DNA of 64,000 bases, taken from contig OZ241848.1 of the NCBI GenBank assembly GCA_965202795.1, positions 930,001 through 994,000 on the forward strand, written 5' to 3'. The notes under the pieces were generated by a model that ran no database searches, was not told where the DNA came from, and worked only from the letters and a program-made list of their open reading frames with translations. A program made the translations under genes and the position numbers. This document shows positions 32,441 through 41,728 of the stretch, piece after piece. This DNA is from JACOND01 sp965202795 (lineage in GTDB: Bacteria; Bdellovibrionota; Bdellovibrionia; Bdellovibrionales; UBA1609). Each line of letters opens with the position of its first letter. Position 1 is the stretch's first letter.

Positions 32441-34825
32441 TCAGGGGCAAAAATTCAAAAAATCCGTGGGAGGCGGGGGATTTAAAGTTTTGGCAAAATT
32501 GCAGGAGATAAGCTTTATGGAATAGCCGCTCCGCCCCCCCTCAACGCAGCCGCTGGGGATTTGCGCATCCGGCTGCTCTGGGGTTTGTTTATAGCATTTA
32601 GCGAACATGTAGTCGTTCGCGCTGGCCCCGCTGTTGTAGTTATGATACCGTTCTGGTTTTATTGTCGGAGCCCATGCGGTTAGAAAATGCGCCGGATCCC
32701 GCAGCATATAAGAGTGGCGGGACTTGTCTCCCGTGTATTTTCTGGCTTTATTCGCGCTCTGCGGCTCGCGGGGGGGAGAGCCGCCGCTGCCAGGCTCTCC
32801 TTCCAGCTTTGACAGCTTCACTCGGTCTGGGCCATCAAAATAAAAAAGCGGCAGAAAGGAGTTTGTGACTCCCTGTTCTCCGATGTTTGGCTCTCTGTAT
32901 TTTGGAGTTTCCGGCCAGCCAAAATCCCCGCGAACATAGCCTGGGATTGAGCCTGGGGTGTTTTGGATTTTTCTTCTTTCGGCTGGATTCGGCGGGCAGA
33001 CGCCTTCGGCGGTGATAAGCTTGCATATTTTTGGGAAGTAAGTCTCCATATAATTGTTTGAGATGGAGTAATTTATCAAATCATACACATCAGGAAGAAC
33101 AGCCATCATCTCCATCATCCGCAAAAAAAGGAGGAAAGGCTCGCCAGAGTCTGTTCGCGCCAGGGGATCGTCTATATGGCCTATTTTGGTAAAATAATGC
33201 AGCCTGTAAGGGGATTTTTTAGGCGTGTTGAAATGATCTGTGCCTGTGTAGGGGTCGTCCTTATGGCCATGCCTCTTTTTAAGCAGAGCTTTCGGTCCAG
33301 AATGAAGCTTCCTGTCAATCAGCCCCCACTTGTCCCCCGGCCAGCGGGAGTGATTGGGCTGGCGGGCTATGGCATTATTAAGGTCTGAGCCGACAGGAAG
33401 GATCAGCGGGTCAGCGCTGTCCCCGCCCTCCGGTCCGATCCGCCCCCCAAAAGGCTTGGCAAAGGCGCTGCCCTTAAGCACAGGATCTATTCCTGGAGTA
33501 AACAGCTGCGGCGCGTCGCCTGATATTTGCTTCAGCTTTCCACTCAAACCGTAATATAACTGATAGTCTGGGTTTCTATGATAGGACCATACAAGAGCGG
33601 CAGCCTTATTGGCAGAAGGCGCCACTGACTTGTTGTTAAGCAGAAAAAATGGCCATTTTGTTTCTATAAGTCTTCTAACATCATCGCCAAGATCAAGATC
33701 TGGATCACTTGTAAGAATTCTGTGGTTTGCGCCACGGCCAGATCCAAGATGGGTTCTGAGGGCATCTGGCAAAACAAAGTGAGGCCGGACCTCTGGATTG
33801 TTGCAATTGTTTCCAGTAGACCTGACCGAGCTAGTTGGAGCCAGATACATCAAAACAGGAAAGGTTTTGAGCGGCTCAAAAATCTCATCAAAGCTTCTGC
33901 CTCCAAAGGAATTAAAATGATTTAGCGTGTTAGAATTAAAAGAGGCGTTATTTACAAAAGTGAGATTTTTTCTGACTGTCTCCTCCACCCCTTTTTCTAT
34001 GGCGCTCTCGATTATAAAGGTCCCGTCCAGGTCTGCCGATTTTTTAAGGGTTTTGTTATAGATGGCCTCCATCATCAGCTTTCTGTCTTTTTGATCCAGG
34101 CGAAAATGAGTCAAAAACAGCTGAGCCATCAGCCAGTTTAAAGCCCCTTCTGATTTGCAAGACCTGTCCGCCTCATGCTGCAGGATTCTTTGATTCCGCG
34201 CGGCGGCTCTTTCCCAGGGAAATGGAGAGCCGCTGCGATTAAGCTCGGGGATAGGCGGAAAAGAAACGCCCCTGAGCCGGCATATATTCTGGCCTCCAGC
34301 TGTAACTGTTCTGTCCCAAAGATCCGAGCTGATGCAGACAGCATAAGAGATATCACAGTAATTAGGATATCTCAGGCTGGCCTTCAGACAGAGATTTTTA
34401 ATTGCAGGGGTTCCTGCTCTTGCCTGAGTTAGGTTGCAGGGAATTGTTCCTATCCCTCCGTGAAAATCTTTATTTTGCGGGCACCAGTAAGGCTCTCCCG
34501 ATGCCGGCGTGGCTGGATATCCATGATGCCCCCCCTCCTGAGTCAGAGTTCCGAGGATCCGGTATCTCCAGGCCAGGAGCTTGTAATTCTGCCTCAGCTG
34601 GAAGTTGATATGCGCAAGCGCGTTTAAGACTTCGGCCTGTTTTTTGGCGCCGTAAAGCGCGCCCAAGTCCAAAGCGTTTTGAAAATTGATTTTGTCATGG
34701 ACAGTGAGCGCCATGTTCAGCGTCATGGCAAACAAAATAAACAGCGCCTGAAATATCAAAACCAGAAAAAGCGCGATCTGCCCGCCGGCGCCCCGCAAGC
34801 CGGCTTTCGCCCAAAACCGCTTCAT
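32441..34825 (-). CDS. Large TadE/TadG-like pilus-assembly protein
   Basis: The 794-residue protein begins with a short basic leader, then a pseudopilin-like hydrophobic helix (about residues 14-40, QIALFLVLIFQALFILFAMT) and a conserved-looking DKINFQNALDLGALYGAKKQ stretch. This is the arrangement in TadE/TadG-like proteins of Flp/Tad pilus systems. The remainder (about 730 residues) is polar, with ten or more Cys, and should lie in the periplasm; I saw no VWA MIDAS motif. Proteins of this size class are known from predatory Bdellovibrio relatives (from memory). It lies nine bases after glmS on the same strand. No other Tad gene is in the window. Confidence 0.65.
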   Translation of the reverse strand: MKRFWAKAGLRGAGGQIALFLVLIFQALFILFAMTLNMALTVHDKINFQNALDLGALYGAKKQAEVLNALAHINFQLRQNYKLLAWRYRILGTLTQEGGHHGYPATPASGEPYWCPQNKDFHGGIGTIPCNLTQARAGTPAIKNLCLKASLRYPNYCDISYAVCISSDLWDRTVTAGGQNICRLRGVSFPPIPELNRSGSPFPWERAAARNQRILQHEADRSCKSEGALNWLMAQLFLTHFRLDQKDRKLMMEAIYNKTLKKSADLDGTFIIESAIEKGVEETVRKNLTFVNNASFNSNTLNHFNSFGGRSFDEIFEPLKTFPVLMYLAPTSSVRSTGNNCNNPEVRPHFVLPDALRTHLGSGRGANHRILTSDPDLDLGDDVRRLIETKWPFFLLNNKSVAPSANKAAALVWSYHRNPDYQLYYGLSGKLKQISGDAPQLFTPGIDPVLKGSAFAKPFGGRIGPEGGDSADPLILPVGSDLNNAIARQPNHSRWPGDKWGLIDRKLHSGPKALLKKRHGHKDDPYTGTDHFNTPKKSPYRLHYFTKIGHIDDPLARTDSGEPFLLFLRMMEMMAVLPDVYDLINYSISNNYMETYFPKICKLITAEGVCPPNPAERRKIQNTPGSIPGYVRGDFGWPETPKYREPNIGEQGVTNSFLPLFYFDGPDRVKLSKLEGEPGSGGSPPREPQSANKARKYTGDKSRHSYMLRDPAHFLTAWAPTIKPERYHNYNSGASANDYMFAKCYKQTPEQPDAQIPSGCVEGGRSGYSIKLISCNFAKTLNPPPPTDFLNFCP

Positions 34826-34834
34826 AAGCCCCCC

Positions 34835-36937
34835 TCACTCCACAGTCACAGATTTTGCGAGATTGCGCGGCCGATCGGCGTTATAGCCAAAGCTCCGGGA
34901 AATAAAATAAGCCATAAGCTGAAGCGGGATCAGCGACAAAACAGGCTGCAGCAAATGATGGGTTTTTGGCAGAGGCAGATGGCAGCTGCAAAGGTTTTTT
35001 AAATCCAGATCCGCCGGCCCGCCTATGGCCATCAGCCCCGCCCCCCTGGCCCGCGCCTCATTTAAGTTTGTCAGCATCTTTCCGCAAAGCGCCGGCGCCG
35101 GGGGAAGCAGAAAAACCGCCAGCATATTCTCATCTATCATGGCCAGGGGGCCATGCTTCATTTCCCCGGCGGGATAGCCCTCAGCATGAAGATACGATAT
35201 CTCCTTCAGCTTTAAGGCGCCCTCAAGGGCTATGGGATAGCTGGCGCCGCGGCCAAGAAAAAAAAACCCGGAAAACTTTTTCAGCCGCTCCACCTGGCTC
35301 AGGAAAAACCTGTCATACCCCAAAGCCTCCTCCATCATCGCGGGGAGCGACAAAAGGGATTTGATGATTTTTGCCCTCTCTTTTGCAGCTCTGGATCTTG
35401 CAGCTTTAAGCCTGGCCCCGCCTCTGCCTTTTGAGTCTTTGATGGCGCCGATATGAAGGGCCAGCATGCTTAAAAGAATCAAAGAGGCGGAAAAAGTCTT
35501 TGTGCTGGCCACGCCAATCTCCTGGCCGGCAAGCATGCTTAGGCCATAGCCGGCCCGGCGCTCAAGGCTTGAGCCGCGGACATTGCAGAGGCTGATTGCC
35601 GGCTGCCCCGCTTTTTTGGCCTGATTCAGAGCCTTTAAAATATCAGCGGTTTCGCCGCTTTGGGAGATAAACAGCGCCGGCCCCTCTCTCTTGAAGGCGG
35701 TTTTTCTGTAGATAAACTCGCTGGCTGATTCCACATCCGCCTGAATGGGCGCCGCCTCCTCCATAATGTATTTGGCAAAAAGCGCCGCATGACAGCTGCT
35801 TCCGCAGGCAACAATCAAAACGCGGGAATGCTTTTCCCAAAGGCGGTCAAATCTTTTTTGGCTGCCTTTGGCAAGCTGAAGCCGGAGCCTGCTTTTGCCT
35901 CTGCCGCCCCTTTCAGTATGCGCGCCGACAAGGCGGGCCGCAGCCTGCGGCTGCTCAAAAATCTCCTTCAGCATAAAGTGAGGGTATTTGCCCTTGTCCG
36001 GCAGGCCTCCCTCAGCGGCCCATCGGACCGGCGCCCGCAAGGCCATGCGGGCAGCGGGTTTAGCGGGTTTAGCGGGTTTGCCCAAGGCCTTTCCCCGTCC
36101 CGATCGGGAGGCCGCCGGCCGGGCCTGAAAAACCCTGAACTTGTTTTTCCGGAGATGAAGAATGTCGCCGTCTTCCAGAAAGATCAGCTCTTGGGCGCCC
36201 GGCCCGGCCGCATAAGGGTCGCTGGAGACAAAAAACTCGCCCTTTTCCTTTCCGCGGCAGAGCATCAGCGGAGGGCCTTTTTTAAAGGCAATCAGCTCGC
36301 CGGGGCTTTCGCCGCAGATGGCGGCCACAGCATAAGCCCCTTTCAGCAAAGCCATGGCCTTTAAGGCGCTCTGAAAAAACTCGGATTTCGGCCCGCTGCC
36401 GTCCGCGCCTGAGCTTGGGGCTTTTAAGGCCCGCCGCCTGGAGGATCCAGAGCGGCCGGCCCCGCTGTAGAAATGCGCAATCAAACAGGCAATCAGCTCT
36501 GTGTCTGTGTCTGAGGCGAGCTTTTTAGGCCGGATGATTTGCCTCAGCTCGCTTTCGTTTTCCAGGGCGCCGTTATGAACCACATAGACTGACGAGGCCT
36601 TGTGGGGGTGCGCGTTTTTTTCAGAGGGGGGGCCGTGAGTGGCCCAGCGGGTGTGCCCTATGCCAAGCTGCCGGGCAAAGCGCCCTCCGCCCCGCGGCCT
36701 TAAGGACTTTAGGCCAGCCCGCCGGCGCCGGCCTGAGCCTCCCCCCTTGGGATTCTCCCGCTTTAAAAGGCTTTCCAGTTTGGAGACAGCCCCCGCAGCC
36801 CGGACCCGCTTAACCCCGCGGCCCTGAAAAAAAGCCAGCCCGGCGCTGTCATAGCCCCGGTATTCAAGCCTCTTCAAACCCTCTGTCAAAACTTCAGCAG
36901 CCGGCCGCGGCCCTGAATAAGCAAAAATCCCGCACAT
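34835..36937 (-). CDS. glmS: Glutamine-fructose-6-phosphate aminotransferase with extra basic insertions
   Basis: The start MCGIFAYSG has the catalytic Cys that becomes N-terminal after Met removal. The glutaminase motifs RLEYRGYDSAGLA, GHTRWATHG and VVHNGALEN follow. The C-terminal half has two SIS domains (VACGSSCHAALFAKY, ISQSGETADIL, AGQEIGVASTKTFSAS) and ends in PRNLAKSVTVE. It makes glucosamine-6-phosphate for peptidoglycan and LPS. At 700 residues it is about 90 longer than usual. The excess lies in three basic, low-complexity insertions (about 60-85, 160-185, 285-315) placed in loops. The regulatory glmS ribozyme was not recognised upstream. Confidence 0.95.
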   Translation of the reverse strand: MCGIFAYSGPRPAAEVLTEGLKRLEYRGYDSAGLAFFQGRGVKRVRAAGAVSKLESLLKRENPKGGGSGRRRRAGLKSLRPRGGGRFARQLGIGHTRWATHGPPSEKNAHPHKASSVYVVHNGALENESELRQIIRPKKLASDTDTELIACLIAHFYSGAGRSGSSRRRALKAPSSGADGSGPKSEFFQSALKAMALLKGAYAVAAICGESPGELIAFKKGPPLMLCRGKEKGEFFVSSDPYAAGPGAQELIFLEDGDILHLRKNKFRVFQARPAASRSGRGKALGKPAKPAKPAARMALRAPVRWAAEGGLPDKGKYPHFMLKEIFEQPQAAARLVGAHTERGGRGKSRLRLQLAKGSQKRFDRLWEKHSRVLIVACGSSCHAALFAKYIMEEAAPIQADVESASEFIYRKTAFKREGPALFISQSGETADILKALNQAKKAGQPAISLCNVRGSSLERRAGYGLSMLAGQEIGVASTKTFSASLILLSMLALHIGAIKDSKGRGGARLKAARSRAAKERAKIIKSLLSLPAMMEEALGYDRFFLSQVERLKKFSGFFFLGRGASYPIALEGALKLKEISYLHAEGYPAGEMKHGPLAMIDENMLAVFLLPPAPALCGKMLTNLNEARARGAGLMAIGGPADLDLKNLCSCHLPLPKTHHLLQPVLSLIPLQLMAYFISRSFGYNADRPRNLAKSVTVE

Positions 36938-36957
36938 AGCTTCCCTTTCATATTATA

Positions 36958-36991
36958 CTTGTCTTGCCTGAAAAACCACTGGCTTTGCCAG
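36958..36991. repeat. Short dispersed motif with small stem-loop (copy 3)
   Basis: CTTGTC, TTGC, then TGAAAAACCACTGGCTTTGCC; CTGGC-TTT-GCCAG folds as a 5-bp hairpin. It lies in the glmS-pheS divergent region. Compare 28744 and 29677. Confidence 0.4.
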
Positions 36992-37011
36992 CCCGCCTGC
37001 GGGCAAATGCA

Positions 37012-38067
37012 ATGGAAAGCGAGCTTCAAAAAATTTTTTCAGAGGCGCGGGCGGCAATTGCCGAAGCCCAAACCTCCAAAACCCTCTATGAGGCGAAAAC
37101 CCTTTATATGGGCAAAAAGGGCCGGCTGTCGCTCGCGCTGAAAGAGGCTCTGAAGGGGCTGAAAAGCCTGCCCGCCGCGGAGCGGCCCCGGCTTGGCTCC
37201 GCGATCAACAAAATCCGCGGCGATTTTGAGCGCCTTCATCTGCAAAGGCGCGAGGCTCTCTCTCAAAAAGAGATGCTGGCCAGGATTGCTGGCGAAAGCC
37301 TGGACCTAAGCCTCCCCGGCCCAAAAAATCCGCTGGGCTCGCTCCATCCCGCAAAGGCGGTCATCCGCCGCATTGCGGAGATCTTCAGGCCCCTGGGCTG
37401 GACTGTCAGAAGCGGCCCCTTTGTGGAGACCGACTGGCATAATTTTGAGGCCCTGAATATCCCGCCGTTTCACCCCAGCCGCGATCTTCAGGACACTTTT
37501 TATGTTGATGGCGGGCGCGCCCTGAGAACACACACCAGCCCTGTTCAAATCCGGGTCATGGAATCAGAAAAGCCCCCGCTGGCGGTCCTGGCGCCGGGCG
37601 CGGTTTTCCGATGCGACAGCGACATATCCCACTCCCCGATGTTTCATCAGGTGGAGGGGCTTTTTGTGGACAAAAAAGCCTCCTTTGCGGATCTGAAGGG
37701 GACGCTCTCGTTTTTTTTGAGGGAAATGTTCGGCTTTAAGGCAAAAACAAGGTTTCGGCCCAGTTTTTTCCCCTTTACAGAGCCTTCAGCGGAGTATGAT
37801 GTGTCCTGCCCCTTCTGCAAAGGGGCGGGCTGCGCTTTCTGCAAGCAGTCAGGCTGGATTGAGATTGGCGGCTGCGGGCTGGTTCATCCCAAAGTTTTTG
37901 AGGCGGTCCGGCTAAACCCTCCTCAAGCCCCCGCTAAAAGCCCGTGGCAGGGCTTTGCTTTTGGCCTTGGGGTTGAGAGGCTGGCCATTATTTTATACGG
38001 CATCCCTGATATTCGGATGTTTTTTGAAAACGATGTCCGGTTTTTGAGGCAGTTCTCCAATGTATAG
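37012..38067 (+). CDS. pheS: Phenylalanyl-tRNA synthetase alpha subunit
   Basis: The 351-residue protein has the N-terminal coiled coil of PheS and the class II catalytic core: HTSPVQIRVME (motif 2 area), FRCDSDISHSPMFHQVEGLF, PFTEPSAEYDV, and FGLGVERLAIILYGIPDIR (motif 3). A CPFCKGAGCAFCKQSG stretch is a zinc-like CxxC pair where many bacterial PheS have CxxC. It charges tRNA-Phe as an alpha2-beta2 enzyme with PheT. I chose the ATG at 37012, which begins the normal MESELQKIF start; the frame runs back to a TTG at 36964. pheT starts 14 bases after its stop. Confidence 0.97.
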   Translation: MESELQKIFSEARAAIAEAQTSKTLYEAKTLYMGKKGRLSLALKEALKGLKSLPAAERPRLGSAINKIRGDFERLHLQRREALSQKEMLARIAGESLDLSLPGPKNPLGSLHPAKAVIRRIAEIFRPLGWTVRSGPFVETDWHNFEALNIPPFHPSRDLQDTFYVDGGRALRTHTSPVQIRVMESEKPPLAVLAPGAVFRCDSDISHSPMFHQVEGLFVDKKASFADLKGTLSFFLREMFGFKAKTRFRPSFFPFTEPSAEYDVSCPFCKGAGCAFCKQSGWIEIGGCGLVHPKVFEAVRLNPPQAPAKSPWQGFAFGLGVERLAIILYGIPDIRMFFENDVRFLRQFSNV

Positions 38068-38081
38068 GGAGATAACATACA

Positions 38082-40694
38082 ATGAAATTTTCTTTTTCAT
38101 GGCTTGGGGATTTTATTGAGGCTGCGGATTTTCTAAAAGATCCGAAAGCGCTGGCTGAGGCCTTAACCAAAGCCGGCCTGGAGGCAGAGGGCATGGAAGA
38201 CCCCGGCGCCAGCCTCCGCGCCCGATTTAAAAATGTCGTGGTGGCGGAGATCCAGTCTGTGGAAAACCACCCGCAGGCGGATCGCCTGACCATCTGCCGG
38301 ACGATGGCCCGGGATCCTGTCTCTCAAAAGGCAAAATCCTATCGCATTGTCTGCGGCGCCAAAAATCACAGGGCCGGGGACAAGGCGGCGCTTGCGCTGC
38401 CGGGGGCTGTTCTTCCAGGGCCTCTGGCTGTCAAAAGCCGCAAAATCAGAGGGGAGGCCAGCGAGGGGATGCTGGCCTCAGCCAAAGAGCTGGGCCTGGA
38501 AGATCCGCCCGGCGCCAAACAGGCCGAAGGGGGCATTTTGATTTTGCCGCCGGAGGCTGAAGCCGGACAAAGCTTTTTTGACTATCTGCGCTCCGCCTCT
38601 CATCCCGGCTTGGAGGATGTGATTTTGGACCTGAATGTGACCCCCAACAGGGCCGACTGCCTCAGCCATTTTGGCCTGGCCAGAGAAATCAGCTGCCTGT
38701 TTAACATCCCTCTGTCTGAAAGAGGCCGGCAGCCCAAAGCAAACCCCGGACTTTCAGTCCTGTCAGATATAAAGGCCGCGGTTTTAGAGCCTGAGGCCTG
38801 CCCGCGCTACTGCGGGCGGCTGATTCAAAATGTCCGCGTTGCGGATTCCCCGCCATGGCTCAAAAAGCGGCTGAAATCCATTGGGCTGAAGCCCATAAAC
38901 AATGTGGTTGATGCCGCCAACTATGTTTTGTGGGATCAGGGGCAGCCCCTTCATGCCTTTGACAGGGATAAAATTCAGTCTGTTTCTGTGGCCCGGTCCG
39001 TTAAGGGCGAAAGCTTTAAGGCGCTGGACGGCAAAACCCTCGTCATGACGGGAGGGGAGCTGACCATAAGGGACGGCGCCGGGGCCATTGCCCTGGCCGG
39101 GGTGATCGGCGGCGCGGAATCAGCTGTCTCGCCGGAGACAAAAAATATTTTCTTAGAGTCAGCGTTTTTCCGGCCCGAAGAGGTCCGCCGCGCGGCCCGC
39201 CGCTTTGGCCTGCAGACAGACTCCTCCTATCGGTTTTCGCGGGGGACAGACCCGGAGGCCGCCCTCAGCGCCCTAAACTTCGCAGCCGCCTTGATTCAGG
39301 AGCTGGCCGGGGGGGAGGCGAGCGAAGATGTCTATGACTTTTACCCTGATCCGCCAAAAGCGCCCCTGATCTCCATCTCCCTTGATGACCTGGAAGAGCG
39401 GCTGGGCCTTTCCGCTCAGCCTGAGCGCTTTGAAGACTGGATGAGGCGCCTGAAATGCCGCATCAATCGCGCGCCGAAAAGCAGCTCCGCCGCAGAGGCC
39501 ATGGCTTTCCAGGTGACTCCGCCGCCCTTTCGGACAGACCTCAGCATCAAAGAGGACTTGATTGAGGAGTTTGCCCGCCTCAATGGATTTGACAGCATTC
39601 CAGAGGCGCCGCCGGCCCGGCTCCATCAGCCCAAAGAGCTGGATCCTGAATTTGCCAGCACCCAAAAGCTGGAAGCCATTTTGCGGGAGCGGGGCTGGAA
39701 TCAGGCCATCAATTACAGTTTTTCCAGCCCTGATTTTTATCAGGATTTTTTATCGGATCAAAATGTCCAGAAAGCTCTTGGAGAGGAGCTGGCCGCGGAG
39801 CCTCTGCGGGCGGAAAGCCCCCCAAGCGAAAAGCCGCAGCCCGGCCGGCGGGGCAAAGCCAAAAGCCTTCGGCCGTTTTGTCTGAAAAACCCCATCAGCA
39901 GAGAGCTTTCCCTTATGAAGCCGCTTTTGGCGCCCGATCTGCTGAAAAACGCCCTGCATAATTTGAGGCATAACTGCAAATGGGGGCGGATGTTTGAGAT
40001 CGCGCCTGTGTTTTTTGAGGCCGCTCCCGGCAAAGGCTCAGCCGCAGCCGCCGCGGAAGGCAAATCCTATATGCAAACCCCGCGCCTTGGGCTTGTCCTT
40101 TGGGGAAAGCCCCTGGATATATGGGATGGCGGCGCGGGCAGCCTGCTGCGGGTCAAATCCTTTATTGAAGCCCTTTTGCAGCGCCTTGGCATTGGCGGCT
40201 TTTTTTGGGACTCGCCCCCAGCCGCAGAGCCGTCTTTTATCCATCCCCGGCAGTTTCTGGCCCTAAAAGCCCAGGGCCGCCCTATAGGCTTTGCCGGCTC
40301 TGCTCATCCGCGGATTTTATTGAAGCATAAAGCCTCCGCGGATCTGGCTTTAGCGGAGCTGAGCCTGAAAAACCTCTGGAGCTGCGCCCCAAAGAAGCTA
40401 AAAGCCCGGCCGCTCCCCAGCCAGCCCTTTGCCGAAAAAGATCTGTGCTTTGTCATTCCCAAAAATGTTCCTGTTGAGGAGGCAAAAAAAGAAATGCTCG
40501 CGGCGCTTGGCGCGGCCTGCGCGGAGATTGAGATTTTTGATCTCTACGAAAAGGAGGGCGCGCGCTCGGTGTCTTTTCGGCTGTTTTTGCGCCCGCCTCC
40601 CGGAAAGACCTGGACAGAGGCCGGCCTTCAGGAATGCCAGGCCAAAGTCATCAGCCGCTTGAAAAGCCGGCTCTCGCTTTCGCTGAAAACTTAA
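38082..40694 (+). CDS. pheT: Phenylalanyl-tRNA synthetase beta subunit
   Basis: The 870-residue PheT starts MKFSFSWLGDFIE and contains the EMAP-like tRNA-binding domain (VVVAEIQSVENHPQADRLTI), the B3/B4 editing region (LDLNVTPNRADCLSHFGLARE), the B5 domains and a C-terminal ferredoxin-fold anticodon-binding domain (FRLFLRPPPGKTWTEAGLQE). An insertion rich in Glu, Pro, Ser, Arg and Lys (about residues 565-600) precedes the catalytic-like domain, and smaller spacers make the protein 70-80 residues longer than usual. AGGGAG precedes the ATG. It forms an operon with pheS. Confidence 0.96.
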   Translation: MKFSFSWLGDFIEAADFLKDPKALAEALTKAGLEAEGMEDPGASLRARFKNVVVAEIQSVENHPQADRLTICRTMARDPVSQKAKSYRIVCGAKNHRAGDKAALALPGAVLPGPLAVKSRKIRGEASEGMLASAKELGLEDPPGAKQAEGGILILPPEAEAGQSFFDYLRSASHPGLEDVILDLNVTPNRADCLSHFGLAREISCLFNIPLSERGRQPKANPGLSVLSDIKAAVLEPEACPRYCGRLIQNVRVADSPPWLKKRLKSIGLKPINNVVDAANYVLWDQGQPLHAFDRDKIQSVSVARSVKGESFKALDGKTLVMTGGELTIRDGAGAIALAGVIGGAESAVSPETKNIFLESAFFRPEEVRRAARRFGLQTDSSYRFSRGTDPEAALSALNFAAALIQELAGGEASEDVYDFYPDPPKAPLISISLDDLEERLGLSAQPERFEDWMRRLKCRINRAPKSSSAAEAMAFQVTPPPFRTDLSIKEDLIEEFARLNGFDSIPEAPPARLHQPKELDPEFASTQKLEAILRERGWNQAINYSFSSPDFYQDFLSDQNVQKALGEELAAEPLRAESPPSEKPQPGRRGKAKSLRPFCLKNPISRELSLMKPLLAPDLLKNALHNLRHNCKWGRMFEIAPVFFEAAPGKGSAAAAAEGKSYMQTPRLGLVLWGKPLDIWDGGAGSLLRVKSFIEALLQRLGIGGFFWDSPPAAEPSFIHPRQFLALKAQGRPIGFAGSAHPRILLKHKASADLALAELSLKNLWSCAPKKLKARPLPSQPFAEKDLCFVIPKNVPVEEAKKEMLAALGAACAEIEIFDLYEKEGARSVSFRLFLRPPPGKTWTEAGLQECQAKVISRLKSRLSLSLKT

Positions 40695-40716
40695 AATCAT
40701 GCGGCGCGGGGCTTTA

Positions 40717-40745
40717 TTGACAGGCTGCCAGGGCTTTTATATTCT
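40717..40745 (+). promoter_or_regulatory. Promoter for the dehydrogenase-crotonase operon
   Basis: TTGACA (40717-40722), 17 bases, TATTCT (40740-40745). It starts 22 bases after the pheT stop and lies about 40 bases before the next ATG. Confidence 0.65.
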
Positions 40746-40786
40746 AAGCTCGCGGCTTTTGACAGGATCAGGCGCGGGATGCGGTG

Positions 40787-41704
40787 ATGAAAAAGCGGGC
40801 TTTATTTGCCGGTTTGGGGAACATGGGCTTTCCCATGGCGCTTAACCTTTTAAAAAAGGGCATAACTCTCCATGGCTTTGATCTCTCTGACAAAAAAAAA
40901 GAGGGCTTTCAGGCGGCGGGCGGAATCTGGGCGGAGGATTTGGAAACATCCGCCAGAGAGGCTGATATTTTAATTTCCATGCTTCCCGGCGGGGAGGAAA
41001 TCCAGGCTCTCTATCTGAAAAAGCAAAAGCTGCTGTCTTTTTTAAAGCCGGGAGCCTTGGCCATTGACTGCGCAACTTGCGATCCAAAAGCCTGCCGGAA
41101 GGTTCATCAAGCGGCGAAAAAAAAATCCATCCTCATGATATTCGCGCCTGTTTCAGGAGGCGTGGCCGGCGCGAAGGCGGGGACACTGACCTTTATGGCT
41201 GGCGGCCCGCGGCGGGACTTTAAGGCCGCGGAGCCTGTTCTGCGGCTTATGGGCCGGAAGATCTGGCATGCCGGCCCCGGCGCCGGGGACGGACAGGCGG
41301 CAAAAATCTGCAACAACCTTCTGCTTGCCATTCACATGACCGGGACCTGCGAGGCCCTTGCCCTTGGAAAGGCCATGGGCATTCCGCCCAAAACTTTAAG
41401 CGAAATCATGAAATCCAGCTCCGGGGCCAACTGGTCTCTGGAACACTACCATCCCTGCCCCGGCCTTATGAAAAACGCCCCCTCCTCAAACAACTACGAG
41501 GGGGGCTTTTCCATCCGGCTGATGATGAAAGATCTCAACCTGGCCCTTAGAGCCATGCTGGACACCAGCCAAAGAACAGACCTGGGGCTTAAAGTTTTTG
41601 AAGCTTACAAGTCGCATGTCGCTATCAGAAACCTTTTTGACAAAGACTTTTCCCTGGACAAAGACTTTTCCCATATTTGGACAAGATACGCGGACAACGA
41701 ATGA
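40787..41704 (+). CDS. NAD(P)-dependent 3-hydroxyisobutyrate dehydrogenase-like oxidoreductase
   Basis: The 305-residue protein is a beta-hydroxyacid dehydrogenase. It has the dinucleotide-binding GLGNMGFPMALNLL near the N-terminus, substrate motif APVSGGVAGAKAGTLTFMAGG, catalytic-lysine region GDGQAAKICNNLLLAIHM, and the C-terminal NNYEGGFSIRLMMKDLNLAL, where the second Lys contacts cofactor. The pattern best fits 3-hydroxyisobutyrate dehydrogenase of valine breakdown, though 2-hydroxy-3-oxopropionate reductases are close. The crotonase gene 24 bases downstream supports valine or acyl-CoA catabolism. ATG at 40787; a GTG lies one codon earlier. Confidence 0.88.
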   Translation: MKKRALFAGLGNMGFPMALNLLKKGITLHGFDLSDKKKEGFQAAGGIWAEDLETSAREADILISMLPGGEEIQALYLKKQKLLSFLKPGALAIDCATCDPKACRKVHQAAKKKSILMIFAPVSGGVAGAKAGTLTFMAGGPRRDFKAAEPVLRLMGRKIWHAGPGAGDGQAAKICNNLLLAIHMTGTCEALALGKAMGIPPKTLSEIMKSSSGANWSLEHYHPCPGLMKNAPSSNNYEGGFSIRLMMKDLNLALRAMLDTSQRTDLGLKVFEAYKSHVAIRNLFDKDFSLDKDFSHIWTRYADNE

Positions 41705-41728
41705 GGGCGCTGCCGCCGGGCGGGGACA

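Noticed and set aside
35789..36364. Plus-strand 191-codon frame opposite glmS
   Set aside because: Shadow of the GlmS coding strand; no motif or start signal.
36938..36980. glmS promoter from TATAAT on the minus strand at 36957-36952
   Set aside because: The -10 match is perfect but no recognisable -35 lies 16-18 bases upstream, so I did not list it as a feature.
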